Translations under genes and position numbers: made by a program | In this document: positions 18,710 to 28,589 of the stretch, in pieces | Position numbering within the stretch: the first letter of the stretch is position 1 | Layout: every line of letters starts with the position of its first letter | The notes under the pieces: model-generated | Seen by the model: the letters and a program-made list of their open reading frames with translations, nothing else | Told to the model about the DNA's origin: nothing | The model's database searches: none | NCBI RefSeq assembly: GCF_916618745.1 | Contig: NZ_OU745373.1 | Coordinates: 2,494,501-2,558,500 of the forward strand | Origin: Cardiobacterium sp. Marseille-Q4385 | GTDB taxonomy: Bacteria > Pseudomonadota > Gammaproteobacteria > Cardiobacteriales > Cardiobacteriaceae | Length of the DNA: 64,000 nt | Direction: 5' to 3'

Positions 18710-19768
18710 TTATTGCGGCGGCAGGTGGGTATCGAGGGCGATCGGCCACGGTTGGCTGCGGTCGGTGCGGACGTAGCCGTTGCCGGTCATGCCGCCTTTG
18801 AGCAGGCGGTTGTAGTGTTTGGCAATGTCGGGCGGGATTTTCAGCTTGATTTTGTACATGAGTTTTTCCCGCTCGTTCGGGGTTTCCACGGCTTTCGGGG
18901 TGAATTGGGCGTCGCTCGCGATGTAGCTGATGGTGGCGGGGAAGACGGCGTTGATGCCGTCCAGCACGATGCGCGCTTCGTCGCCGGTTTGCAGCGGTGC
19001 CATGGCGGCGCTTGGCAGGAAAAGGTTCATGCTGATGTCGCCGGGGTCAAGCAGGCTGATAACGCGGCTGCCCGCGCCGACGACGTTGCCCGGCTCGACC
19101 AGGCGGTACTCGACGCGCGCGGTGAGCGGGCTGCGCACGGTCATGTCGGCATTGGCGGCGGCGGCGGTGTCGGCGGTCGCTTTGGCACGGCGCACGCCGG
19201 CGGCGGCTTCTTTGGCTTGTGCTTCGACCTGGGCGACAGCGGCTTGCGCTTCGGCGCGTGCGGCTTCGGCGGCTTTGACGCTGGCAACGGCGCGCTGGTA
19301 GTCGGCTTCGCGTTTGCTGTATTCGGAGGCGGAGATGAGGTTGTCACGGCGCATTTGCCGGGCGTTGTCGAGTTCGAGTTTGGCGACTTTTTGTTGCTGA
19401 CGGTAGGCGGCGATTTCCGCTTCGGCACGGGCGACGGTTTGTTTGGCCTGTTTGATGCCCGCTTGCGCGCGCTGCACGGTATCTTCCGCGCCTTCGGTCG
19501 CGGCGCGGGCAGCGGTGAGTTGTCCCGCACTCTGGTCGCTGGAGAGTTCGACGAGGACGGCGTCTTTGGCGACTTCGTCACCTTCGTTCACGTGTACGGT
19601 CTTGATGCGGCCCGGGTAGAGGGTGGCGACGTCGATGCGGTTCATTTCCAGGCGGCCATTGGAGGCGGCGATGTAGTCGGGCAGGGCGGCGGCTTCTTGC
19701 TGGCGCCACGCCCACCAGCCACCAGCGGCAAGGGCGACGACGAGCAGCAGATAGGCGAGTTTTCTCAT
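18710..19768 (-). CDS. HlyD/YbhG-type membrane fusion protein
   Basis: This periplasmic adaptor has 352 residues and one N-terminal membrane anchor (residues 4-21). A biotinyl-lipoyl half motif VHVNEGDEVAKDAVLVEL lies near residue 58. A long Ala/Glu/Lys-rich coiled-coil hairpin spans about 75-205. A second lipoyl half follows (VRSPLTARVEYRLVEPGNVV), then a beta-barrel. Its usual partner is an ABC exporter, as in E. coli ybhGFSR, but no ATPase or permease gene follows and a terminator comes next. It begins 10 bp after the TetR gene stop, with GGAGA before the ATG, so the two share a transcript. Confidence 0.9.
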   Translation of the reverse strand: MRKLAYLLLVVALAAGGWWAWRQQEAAALPDYIAASNGRLEMNRIDVATLYPGRIKTVHVNEGDEVAKDAVLVELSSDQSAGQLTAARAATEGAEDTVQRAQAGIKQAKQTVARAEAEIAAYRQQQKVAKLELDNARQMRRDNLISASEYSKREADYQRAVASVKAAEAARAEAQAAVAQVEAQAKEAAAGVRRAKATADTAAAANADMTVRSPLTARVEYRLVEPGNVVGAGSRVISLLDPGDISMNLFLPSAAMAPLQTGDEARIVLDGINAVFPATISYIASDAQFTPKAVETPNEREKLMYKIKLKIPPDIAKHYNRLLKGGMTGNGYVRTDRSQPWPIALDTHLPPQ

Positions 19769-19778
19769 GGGGTTCTCC

Positions 19779-20402
19779 TTAGATGAAAAGGGCGGTGAGC
19801 GCCCAGTCGATGCGTTCGGCGATGGCGGCGTCGCTCATCACGGCAGGGGCAAAATCGGCGGCGATGATGTCCGGCAGGATGCCCGCCGCCTGCATGCGGC
19901 TGCCGATGAGCAGCGGCGCAGCGATCGCCCCCATCAGGAAGCCGCTGCGCTGTACGGTGGCGGCAGGTTTGAGCAAGCCGCGCCGTGCGGCGTTGTCGAG
20001 CAGGTTATAGAGCAGTTCAAGGTGGCGTGTGGCGTGCAAGCGGATGAAGTCGCGGATGCCCGGCACTTCGGCGGCATCGGCGAAGATGTGCGAAACCCAG
20101 TCGATGTTTTCCCGCACGAAGACGGCGAGGTAGGTGAGCATGGCTTGCAGGTTGTCGCGTTCACTACGGCCTGGGCGGATGTGCAGACTGAGCTGGGCGA
20201 AGGCTTCGTCGTATTTGTGTTGCAGGACTTCGGCGATGTAGGCCTCTTTGTCGGCAAAGAGGTGATGGAACATGCCCGGACTGAGTCCCGCCTCAGCGGC
20301 GAGCAGGCGCACGGAAAGCTGGCGGTAGCCGTAGCGGGGGTAGAGGGTTTTGCCAGCGGCGATGAAAGCGTCACGCGGGTGAGTTTTGGCAGGGGTGGTC
20401 AT
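19779..20402 (-). CDS. TetR/AcrR family repressor
   Basis: This is a 207-residue DNA-binding regulator. The helix-turn-helix is near residues 30-50 (LSVRLLAAEAGLSPGMFHHLFADKEAYIAEVL), and the remainder is an all-helical ligand and dimer domain. I start it at 20402 because the family normally begins about 10-15 residues before the first helix. A 29-residue upstream extension would run through the operators. It is the first gene of the tetR-hlyD unit. Two inverted repeats at 20414-20460 probably let it repress itself and hlyD, and perhaps the divergent DUF1963 gene. The layout resembles E. coli cecR-ybhG, but the ABC genes are missing. Confidence 0.88.
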   Translation of the reverse strand: MTTPAKTHPRDAFIAAGKTLYPRYGYRQLSVRLLAAEAGLSPGMFHHLFADKEAYIAEVLQHKYDEAFAQLSLHIRPGRSERDNLQAMLTYLAVFVRENIDWVSHIFADAAEVPGIRDFIRLHATRHLELLYNLLDNAARRGLLKPAATVQRSGFLMGAIAAPLLIGSRMQAAGILPDIIAADFAPAVMSDAAIAERIDWALTALFI

Positions 20403-20413
20403 GGTGGTAAGGG

Positions 20414-20460
20414 TTGGACAGTTGTCCAAGAGTATAAACAGGCGCTGGACGCTTGTCCAA
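20414..20460. promoter_or_regulatory. Two palindromic TetR-type operators
   Basis: TTGGACAGTTGTCCAA at 20414-20429 has perfect 7-bp arms around a 2-nt centre. CTGGACGCTTGTCCAA at 20445-20460 matches it at 13 of 16 positions. The centres are 31 bp apart, about three helical turns. The sites lie between the TetR start and the TATAAT at 20466-20471 that faces the plus-strand DUF1963 gene, so both directions could be controlled. The assignment to this TetR is inferred from position. Confidence 0.75.
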
Positions 20461-20509
20461 TCCGCTATAATCCGCTTGTGTACCGTCATCCGAATCTCCG
20501 GAGGTGTTT

Positions 20510-21337
20510 ATGACAAAGAGTGCACTGGAAGCGGAGCTGCTGCGCTGCGGGCTGCGCCGCTACTGGCAGGCGGCACAGGTGTATGTGCGCAACGCGGTCA
20601 CGCTCACGGCACAGGTGGTAGAAGAGGTGCCCTTCGGCCGCTCGCATCTCGGCGGCGCGGCGGATTTGCCGCTTGACTGGGCATGGCCGATGCGTGGTGA
20701 CACGCCGCTGTCGCTGGTCGCGCAGATCAATTTCGCCGATTGTCAGGGTTTCGATATGAATAGCGTGCTGCCGGAGCGCGGCATGCTCTATTTTTTCTAC
20801 GACTGCGTGGATGGCGGCTGGGGGAGCGAGCCGCAAGACCGCGACGGTTTCCGCGTGTGGTTCTACGACGGCGACCGCGCTTTCCTGCTCAGGCGTTATG
20901 CGCCGGAAGGCTGGAATTTCTCGGCAGCGGCACTGCAATGCGGCAGACGCTGGGAAATCCCCGACCGCGAATGCTGGCTGATGCGTGATTACTGGTGGGA
21001 AGATTTCGAGAACGTTGCCTGGTGGGAGCGCTGGGACAAATTCACTGGCGAAAAACGGCACAAACTGCTCGGCCATTCCGACAATATTCAGGGAGCGATG
21101 GAGCTGCAATGCCAGCTTGCCAGTCACGGTATTCCCTACCGCGCGGCGACGGCGTCACAGCTGGAAGAAAGCTTCACGGCGGGTGCAGCAGATTGGCTGC
21201 TGCTGTTGCAGATTGACAGCGATGACCGCTGCGCCATGCACTGGCATGGCAATGGCCGCCTCTATGTGTGGATTCGCCGCCAGGATCTCGCCGCACGCGA
21301 TTTCAGCCGCTGCTGGGTGGTTTTGCAGAGTGCCTGA
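20510..21337 (+). CDS. DUF1963 (YwqG-like) protein
   Basis: This is a 275-residue soluble protein of the DUF1963/YwqG family, whose function is unknown. Family features are SHLGGAADLPLDWAWP near residue 45, PLSLVAQINFADCQGF near 66, LPERGMLYFFYDC near 86, HKLLGHSDNIQGAMELQC near 184 and WLLLLQIDSDD near 228. I use the ATG at 20510, preceded by CCGGAGG. The GTG at 20504 overlaps that site. It is divergent from tetR, with a TATAAT at 20466 next to operator 2, so TetR control is possible. Such proteins often appear near toxin-immunity or SUKH genes, and a SUKH-like gene is 4 kb away. Confidence 0.82.
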   Translation: MTKSALEAELLRCGLRRYWQAAQVYVRNAVTLTAQVVEEVPFGRSHLGGAADLPLDWAWPMRGDTPLSLVAQINFADCQGFDMNSVLPERGMLYFFYDCVDGGWGSEPQDRDGFRVWFYDGDRAFLLRRYAPEGWNFSAAALQCGRRWEIPDRECWLMRDYWWEDFENVAWWERWDKFTGEKRHKLLGHSDNIQGAMELQCQLASHGIPYRAATASQLEESFTAGAADWLLLLQIDSDDRCAMHWHGNGRLYVWIRRQDLAARDFSRCWVVLQSA

Positions 21338-21434
21338 GAGTCGCTCAAGCGGACGGGAGCGGGTTTGTCGCTGCACAGGCGGGAACGAGGGTCTATAATC
21401 CGCTTCAAGCTTCATTAAAAAACGGATACAAACC

Positions 21435-22646
<1,212 letters not shown>

Positions 22647-22716
22647 CCTTTGGCAAGGGACGCCGCTATAATGCGGCACTTTTTCACCTACGAAACCTCA
22701 AAAGGGAAGTCCAGTC

Positions 22717-24792
22717 ATGGCAGAAACAGAAGAAACCGTAAAAGAATCCTGCTCGATCCTGATGATCAGCAAGGATATGGAATGGATGCTGGCATTTGGC
22801 AAAGGCGTGCAGCGTTTTTACCTCCTGAACGAACGTCGCGCAGAAACCCTGGAAACAGCGGAATCGCGCATGCTGGAAAGCCGCCCCGACCTCGTCATTC
22901 TCGCCGTGCAGGACGGCCTGCCGTCGATGGATAAACTGCGCCCCATCGTGCGGGAAAAAATGCATCCGCCGGTGCCGGTCATCGTTATTGACAGCAAACC
23001 GGAAGGGCTGGACCAATGGATCAAGCAGGGCGCTGAATACGCCTGCGCCCGCCGCGATTTATTAAGCGCCGTCAAGCACGTGCAGCAAATCATGCGTGCC
23101 GCCCGTTTCGACAGTGTCCTGCACGCGGTCGAAAAAAATGCCAAAGCCGTCGCTGACCGTTACGAACGTATCTATCACGATCTGCCCGACCCGGTCGCCT
23201 ATGTGCAAGATGGTCTCTTTATCGACGCTAACCCCGCCTTCCTACGCACCTTCGGCGTCAAAAACCGCGCTGCCCTGGATGAATTGACCCTGATGAGCTT
23301 CGTGCCGCACAAAAGCGAAAAAGGGCTGAAACTGCTCTTGAAAAAGGCGACGGAAAAAGAAGTGGTGCCGAGCGAACGCTTTGAATTGCAGACCATCGAC
23401 GGCGGCAAAGTGGACATGAACGTCAGCGTTTCCGGCATCATCATTGACGGCGAACCCGGCCTGCAAATGTATCTGCGCAGCACCGATGCGGGCGGCGGCA
23501 GCATCGGCACCGGTATTGATCCGACCACCGGTCTTGCCGGTCCCCGTGTCCTCGCCGCCTCCATCAAGCAGACGCAGGAACGCAGCGAAGCGAAAGCCGT
23601 GCTCGGCTACTGGGTCTATGCCTGGGTCGAAAACTACCGTGAACTCTGGCAGCGCGACGGTTACAAGGCAGCGGAAATCCTCATCGCCTCCGTGGTGGAA
23701 AATACCAAACGCCTTCTGCCGCCGAGCACGGAAATCGTCCGCTTCACCGATGACGGCCTGGCGCTGTGGCTTACCGGCAACAAAGAAGAAACCATCAAGC
23801 GGGTCAACGGCCTGATCACCCACCTGGACGAAGTGGTGCCGGAAAACATCGGCCGCCTCGTGCACCCGAAACTCTTTGCCGGCATCAACGAAATCACCAC
23901 CGAAAGCACCTGGGAAGACCTCGTCAGTAAGGGCTTCCGCTCCGTGCGCAGCCTTGCCGCCAGCCAGAGCAGCGATCGCGTTGCCGAACCGATGAGCGGC
24001 GACATCTCGCGCAAAGACGAACGCCGCGTCAACGCCATCCAGAGCATCCTCGACGAACAGCGCATTCGTATCCTCTACCAGCCGATCAGCGCCCTGGAAG
24101 TCGATGGTGTGCCGCGTTATGCCGACCGCCTGCAAGTCTTGCAGGACGAAAGCGAAGGCAGTAACGCCGAGATTATGGAAGTCGACAAACTGATCCAGGT
24201 CGCCGAGCGTTTTGGCCTCGCGCGCCAGTTCGATCGCATCAAGATCAACACCATGTTGCAGGACATCCTCTCTTACAACGGCGACCAGCGCGCCCTGCAA
24301 TGCTTCGTCTCACTCAGCACCGATACCCTGCTGGATGAAACCTTCCCGGACTGGATCGACAGCCAGCTGCGTGCAACCGGGATTGCGCCTGCGCAAATCG
24401 TCTTCGAACTGCGCCTCGATAACCTCGCCAGCGGCTTTACCGGTGCGATCCACATCATCAATAAAATGCGCCCGCAGGGCAGCCGCTTCGCGCTGACCGA
24501 CATTGGTCGCCTCGACACCAACGTGCGCGAAATGCTGGAACGGGTCAAACCGGAAGTCATCAAACTCGATATGCGCGAAATCGACACCTTCGAAGACAAA
24601 GAAGAAGAAGACTTCATGAGAGAAATCAAGGCTTATGCGGAGGCGAACCACGCCATGCTCATTGCTGATCACATGGAATCGCCGGCACAGCTGTCGCGTG
24701 TCTGGCCGCACGATATCCAGTACATCCAGGGCGATGGCATCGTGCCGCCGATGGAAAAATTCGCCTTCGACTTCAACGAACCGCTGTTCTAA
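22717..24792 (+). CDS. fimX: FimX-like degenerate c-di-GMP receptor for type IV pili
   Basis: The 691-residue product has the layout and length of Pseudomonas FimX: receiver-like domain (about 10-125), PAS (145-265), GGDEF-like (280-430) and EAL-like (445-690). FimX acts at a cell pole and promotes pilus assembly when its EAL domain binds c-di-GMP. Catalytic motifs are degraded. The GGDEF site reads FTDDGLAL, and the EAL position after ILYQPISALEVDG reads YADRLQVL. IQGDGIVPPM near the end matches the usual EAL-domain exit motif. The receiver part lacks an obvious phospho-acceptor cluster. AAAGGGAA precedes the ATG. A TATAAT at 22667 and a terminator at 24799 make it a single-gene unit. Confidence 0.88.
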   Translation: MAETEETVKESCSILMISKDMEWMLAFGKGVQRFYLLNERRAETLETAESRMLESRPDLVILAVQDGLPSMDKLRPIVREKMHPPVPVIVIDSKPEGLDQWIKQGAEYACARRDLLSAVKHVQQIMRAARFDSVLHAVEKNAKAVADRYERIYHDLPDPVAYVQDGLFIDANPAFLRTFGVKNRAALDELTLMSFVPHKSEKGLKLLLKKATEKEVVPSERFELQTIDGGKVDMNVSVSGIIIDGEPGLQMYLRSTDAGGGSIGTGIDPTTGLAGPRVLAASIKQTQERSEAKAVLGYWVYAWVENYRELWQRDGYKAAEILIASVVENTKRLLPPSTEIVRFTDDGLALWLTGNKEETIKRVNGLITHLDEVVPENIGRLVHPKLFAGINEITTESTWEDLVSKGFRSVRSLAASQSSDRVAEPMSGDISRKDERRVNAIQSILDEQRIRILYQPISALEVDGVPRYADRLQVLQDESEGSNAEIMEVDKLIQVAERFGLARQFDRIKINTMLQDILSYNGDQRALQCFVSLSTDTLLDETFPDWIDSQLRATGIAPAQIVFELRLDNLASGFTGAIHIINKMRPQGSRFALTDIGRLDTNVREMLERVKPEVIKLDMREIDTFEDKEEEDFMREIKAYAEANHAMLIADHMESPAQLSRVWPHDIQYIQGDGIVPPMEKFAFDFNEPLF

Positions 24793-24798
24793 GCCAGC

Positions 24799-24828
24799 TT
24801 TCCCGCCGCTCCCCCGGCGGGAAAACTT
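24799..24828 (+). terminator. fimX terminator
   Basis: TTTCCCGCCG...CCGGCGGGAAAA forms a 9-10 bp stem right after the fimX stop codon. Confidence 0.75.
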
Positions 24829-24849
24829 TATCAACCGGCAGGAAAAAGC

Positions 24850-25266
24850 ATGAAAAAAGCCCTGATTGCCGCACTGCTTCTTAGCGGCTGCGCCAGCACC
24901 GCCAACTACGAAGCATCTCTGCAACAATGGGTCGGGCGGCCGCTGGATGATCTCGTTCTCGCCTGGGGGCCGCCGCAAAGCAGCTATACCCTGCGGGACG
25001 GACGCCAAGTCGTCGAATACCTGCGTCAGCGCATCATCCACACCCCAGGCTTCACCTGGCACCACCCGCATACCATTTACCAAGAAGGGCGAACCTACAA
25101 CGCCGACGGCAGTCCTAGCGGCGAGTACCACGGCAGCAGTACCATTTTCCTGCCAGAAGAAACGCCCGGCGACAGCCGCTACCTCGAATGCCGCACCCGC
25201 TTCATCGTGAGCCAACAGGGCGACATTCAGCAATGGAAGTGGGAAGGCAACGACTGCCGCAAATAA
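24850..25266 (+). CDS. Small lipoprotein, function unknown
   Basis: This is a 138-residue predicted outer-membrane lipoprotein. The lipobox is LLSGC with Cys14. The mature part begins with NYEASLQQWVGRPLDDLVLAWGPP, a pattern seen in small BamE-like or unnamed lipoproteins that open with a helix and a WG.P turn. Two more Cys residues near the end could form a disulfide. AGGAA precedes the ATG. It is followed closely by the SUKH-like gene and another lipoprotein. Confidence 0.8.
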   Translation: MKKALIAALLLSGCASTANYEASLQQWVGRPLDDLVLAWGPPQSSYTLRDGRQVVEYLRQRIIHTPGFTWHHPHTIYQEGRTYNADGSPSGEYHGSSTIFLPEETPGDSRYLECRTRFIVSQQGDIQQWKWEGNDCRK

Positions 25267-25280
25267 CAGAACCGCGATCC

Positions 25281-25772
25281 ATGGATATCCACGACCTTAT
25301 CAACGAAATCAAGGCCGATCCGCGCTGCGAAGTCTATCCCGCCGAGCCGGATATCCCGCTGCCCGAAGCGGAATTGCCGCTCGACCTCGCCCGCTTCTAT
25401 GCTGAAACCGACGGCATGCTCCTCTACAAAGACGATCCTGAGCAGCACATCGAAATCGTTGGCCGACGCGATTTCATCCCGACTAACCGCAGCCTTTATC
25501 CAGACGAATGGGCGGAAACGATTGGTGATATCCGTCGCCACTGGTACCTCATTGCTCGCGCTGCACAAGGGCAGTACATCAACATTGACCTTACCGAAGC
25601 ACGACACGGCGAGTGCTACGACAACCGTCATAATGACCGCTACGCCCCGGCCATCGCACATAATTTCACCGAACTCCTCGCATTGCTTTACCACCGTCAG
25701 GGGGACATCTGGTACTGGCTATACAAAACCTACCGCCCGAACGGTGACCCGCACGATATGCCCCTCATCTGA
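25281..25772 (+). CDS. SUKH (SMI1/KNR4)-like protein
   Basis: This is a 163-residue soluble acidic protein. IPLPEAELPLDLARFYAETDGMLLY near residues 25-50 matches the SUKH entry pattern (substrate-binding groove, PxxLPxDLxxFYxxxdG). The C-terminus has NFTELLALLYHRQGDIWYWLY. SUKH proteins are commonly immunity proteins against secreted nuclease toxins, but no toxin gene is visible here, so it may have a housekeeping role. The ATG at 25281 is favoured over the longer upstream frame that overlaps the lipoprotein. Confidence 0.6.
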   Translation: MDIHDLINEIKADPRCEVYPAEPDIPLPEAELPLDLARFYAETDGMLLYKDDPEQHIEIVGRRDFIPTNRSLYPDEWAETIGDIRRHWYLIARAAQGQYINIDLTEARHGECYDNRHNDRYAPAIAHNFTELLALLYHRQGDIWYWLYKTYRPNGDPHDMPLI

Positions 25773-25803
25773 ACCCTATCCATCCACAAACCAAGGAAAC
25801 CCC

Positions 25804-27336
25804 ATGCAATACAAACTGCTCCTCAGCACCGCCATTACTGCTGCCCTGCTTGCCGCCTGTTCGGACGACAAGCCAGCGGAGAAAAAAAGCGAACCGGTCA
25901 AACTCGCTGCGGTCTCCACCGAGCAAATGGCGGACGAAGCCGAAGCGCGCTACAAAAGCAGCAGTGAAGCCATTGAAGATAGCGAATACCGTCGTGAAGG
26001 CAGCGGTGCGATTGCGACTATCACCCGTCCCCTGCCGCTGCAAGAAAGTGCAGAACCCGTCACCCTGACCGTTACTGACACCATCACCTATGGACAAGAA
26101 CTACGCGACCAGGGCGTTATCGCACGCGTTGAGCGCCGTATTACCCCGCATGATGCCCTGGTTAGCACCATGAAAGCCCTGGCACCGGTGCCCGTAACGG
26201 ATGAAAACATGGTCAACGGCATCGCCGGCCACCTGCAACTGCGCAACGACCTTCTTGCCGACAACAATATCCGCAGTACCTTCGCCGTTACCCCATTCCA
26301 GACTCAGGACGACGGTAACAGCTTTGATTTCAAGGGGATGCAATACGAAACATACTACAACGAAAAAAGCGCGGACATCTTTGATGGCCAGCTTAACGTC
26401 GAACCTATCACCATGACCAGCAGCGGTAAAGAAGGCAAAGGCGGTACCGCCACCCTCACTGCTTTCAAGGGCAACTGGGGTAACAAAGCCGACGGCAGCG
26501 CCTACCTCAGCGTCGATCCCATTAAAATCGAAGCTACCGATATCAACGGTCTGAGTGCGCTTGAAATCGCCGGTATCAAAGGCAGTGGCAGCGGGGTCGC
26601 CTACGACGATACTTTTGGTGCCTTCCTCGGTAAAGGCGACATCAGCATCAACAATATCCGCTACACCAACAATGGTCGCGTCACCAACATCGGCGACATT
26701 ATCTTCGACCTCGATAACAACAAAACTGCTGCCGGTAACTACAACAGCACCTTCGGCCTCACCTTCAAACTTGACGGTGCCTCGCTGCAACAAAGCATCC
26801 CCATGCTGCCCGTCGCCCCAAAAAACCTGCGCCTGAACGTGACCGTCAACGATATCAGTGCCCGCGCCAACACCAACCTCAGCGAAGCGATGCAGCTGAT
26901 TGGCGAACAGGCACAACAAGGCAGCAACAATATGCCGGCAGCGGCGCAGGACAAACTGAATGCCGCTCTCGCCGACCTCATCCGTGACAAAACCCGCCTC
27001 ACTGCCGACCTCCTCGCTGAAACCGATAGCGGCAGCGCCAGCGTGAACGCGCACCTCGGTATCCGCAAAGACAGCAGCGACAGTGCCGAAACCTGGCAGG
27101 CGGCGCTGAATGAGGCCAAAGAAAACCCGGCCACCCTGCAAAACCTGCTGAAGAACAACCTTGACCTGAATATCGACGCCCGCATCAGCAAAAGCCTCAC
27201 TGACAAAATCGGTTTAACCCCGATGATCGAAGGCCGAGGCGCGATGTTTGTCACCCTCAGCGACGGCGAATACCGCCTCAAAATTGAAAACAGCGACGGC
27301 AAAATCAAGCTGAACGGTATGCCGCTGCCATTCTGA
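25804..27336 (+). CDS. Large lipoprotein, possibly DUF945-like
   Basis: This is a 510-residue predicted lipoprotein. The signal peptide ends in the lipobox LLAAC (Cys19) and is followed by DDKPAEKKSE, a flexible, charged linker. The body is beta-rich with repeated Gly/Asp/Asn-containing strands. The end GEYRLKIENSDGKIKLNG resembles the C-terminal NGxxL box of YdgA/DUF945 proteins, but that match is weak. AAGGAA precedes the ATG. Frames that extend upstream run through the SUKH gene and were not used. A strong terminator follows. Confidence 0.75.
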   Translation: MQYKLLLSTAITAALLAACSDDKPAEKKSEPVKLAAVSTEQMADEAEARYKSSSEAIEDSEYRREGSGAIATITRPLPLQESAEPVTLTVTDTITYGQELRDQGVIARVERRITPHDALVSTMKALAPVPVTDENMVNGIAGHLQLRNDLLADNNIRSTFAVTPFQTQDDGNSFDFKGMQYETYYNEKSADIFDGQLNVEPITMTSSGKEGKGGTATLTAFKGNWGNKADGSAYLSVDPIKIEATDINGLSALEIAGIKGSGSGVAYDDTFGAFLGKGDISINNIRYTNNGRVTNIGDIIFDLDNNKTAAGNYNSTFGLTFKLDGASLQQSIPMLPVAPKNLRLNVTVNDISARANTNLSEAMQLIGEQAQQGSNNMPAAAQDKLNAALADLIRDKTRLTADLLAETDSGSASVNAHLGIRKDSSDSAETWQAALNEAKENPATLQNLLKNNLDLNIDARISKSLTDKIGLTPMIEGRGAMFVTLSDGEYRLKIENSDGKIKLNGMPLPF

Positions 27337-27358
27337 ATGCGCTAACGCATGACCCACG

Positions 27359-27387
27359 CTAAAACCCCGCATCAGCGGGGTTTTTAG
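27359..27387 (+). terminator. Terminator after the lipoprotein gene
   Basis: CTAAAACCCCGC, an ATCA loop and GCGGGGTTTTTAG form a perfect hairpin with a T run. Confidence 0.9.
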
Positions 27388-27415
27388 TGTCGGGTGCCAT
27401 GCGCGTGTGGAGGTC

Positions 27416-27580
27416 TCAATGCTTGTACATTTTGGCCATGTCGGTATCCAGCCACACGGTGAAGCGGTAGCGAATACCAGCCACATCACCACGCCCCAAA
27501 TGATAGCGGTGCGCGGGAGCGGATCGGCTGCGTAATAGAGGAGGTACATGGCTTGGGCAATGCCGATGGTAATGCCGGTA
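27416..27580 (-). pseudogene. Decayed 3' end of a membrane-protein gene, cut by a MITE
   Basis: On the minus strand the frame reads YTGITIGIAQAMYLLYYAA...IIWGVVMWLV, a membrane-like segment. It then needs a frame change to continue as RYRFTVWLDTDMAKMYKH and stop at 27416. This looks like the last 55 codons of an integral membrane protein with one frameshift. The upstream part is missing, and the Correia-like element abuts the break at 27581. I cannot name the family. Confidence 0.45.
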
Positions 27581-27688
27581 TATAGTTAAACATCTAAAAA
27601 ATCGTAACAGCGTTGCGTCGCCTTGCCGTACTACCTGTACTGTCTGCGGCGACGCGCCTTGTTACGCTTTTTTATCTATTCAACTATA
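27581..27688. mobile_element. Correia-like MITE, copy 1 (108 bp)
   Basis: The ends TATAGTTAAACATC... and ...TCTATTCAACTATA form imperfect 28-bp terminal inverted repeats (23 of 28 match), starting and ending in TA. The core contains CCGTACTACCTGTACTGTC and GCGGCGACGCGCC, which closely resembles the core of neisserial Correia repeat enclosed elements as I remember them. The length equals the short Correia form. A second copy at 41087-41194 differs at 2 of 108 positions. Confidence 0.85.
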
Positions 27689-27779
27689 GATGGCGGCTTT
27701 CGCCCAAAGCGGGGACACTGCATAGAAAAGGATAAAGAGCGGGAAATTAGCCAGCATGGTCATGTGGCATGGATAAAGA

Positions 27780-27811
27780 AAATCCCGCCAACGTTGCCAC
27801 AGGCGGGATGC
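27780..27811 (-). terminator. glpKF terminator
   Basis: On the minus strand ATCCCGCC...GGCGGGATTTTCTTT forms an 8-bp stem followed by T-rich sequence, directly after glpF. Confidence 0.8.
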
Positions 27812-27828
27812 ATTCAGGCAGATCAGGT

Positions 27829-28578
27829 TCAGGCGGTTAGCCGTTGCAGCGTCTGGAAGACGACAGCGGCGAGAACGCCACCGGCGCAGGGGCCGAGAAC
27901 GGGTACCCAGCTGTATGCCCAGTCGGGGTCGGTACGCAGCGGTACGCAGGCGAGCACGATACGCGGGCCAAGGTCCCGTGCCGGGTTGATGGCGTAACCG
28001 GTGGTTGCGCCGAGGCTGAGGCCGATGGCCCACACGGTGATGGCAACCGGCAGGGCACCGATGGAGCCGAGGCCGACCGGGGTGGCAGCAGTTTCGCCGG
28101 GCAGGGTGAGGCTCGCGCCGGCAATATAGAAGATAGTGAGCATGAGCACGAAGGTACCAACCAGCTCGTTAATGAAGTTGATCGGATAGTTACGCATGGC
28201 GGGGTAGGTGCAGAAGCAGGCGCGTTTGGCGTCTTCGTCAAGGGTGACGGCGAAGTGGTCAAGGTAGTGTATCCACACGAGCAGTGCGCCGATGATGGCA
28301 CCGAGGAACTGGCCGCCGATGTAGGGGGCGACGAGATCCCAGCCGATGTTGCCGTTCACGGCAAAGGCGAGAGTAACGGCGGGGTTGATGTGCGCGCCGC
28401 TGCCAAGTGCGGTTGCAGCGATGACACCGACGTACACGGCGAATGCCCAAGCGGTGGTGATGACCATCCAGCCTGCCGGGCCGGATTTGGTGTTTTTCAG
28501 ACAGCAGGCAGCGACGACGCCGTTACCGAGCAGGATGAGCAGCGCGGTGCCAATGGTTTCTGCAATAAAGATATTCAT
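27829..28578 (-). CDS. glpF: Glycerol facilitator (aquaglyceroporin)
   Basis: This inner-membrane channel lets glycerol enter the cell. The product has 249 residues and six membrane segments plus two half-helices. The two NPA boxes are GAHINPAVTLAF near residue 64 and GYAINPARDLGPR near 197. The Arg-Asp after the second box is typical of GlpF-type channels as opposed to water-only aquaporins. AGGAG precedes the ATG. It lies 11 bp downstream of glpK on the same strand, so the two form an operon (here glpK first). Confidence 0.95.
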   Translation of the reverse strand: MNIFIAETIGTALLILLGNGVVAACCLKNTKSGPAGWMVITTAWAFAVYVGVIAATALGSGAHINPAVTLAFAVNGNIGWDLVAPYIGGQFLGAIIGALLVWIHYLDHFAVTLDEDAKRACFCTYPAMRNYPINFINELVGTFVLMLTIFYIAGASLTLPGETAATPVGLGSIGALPVAITVWAIGLSLGATTGYAINPARDLGPRIVLACVPLRTDPDWAYSWVPVLGPCAGGVLAAVVFQTLQRLTA

Positions 28579-28589
28579 ATTTAGGTCTC

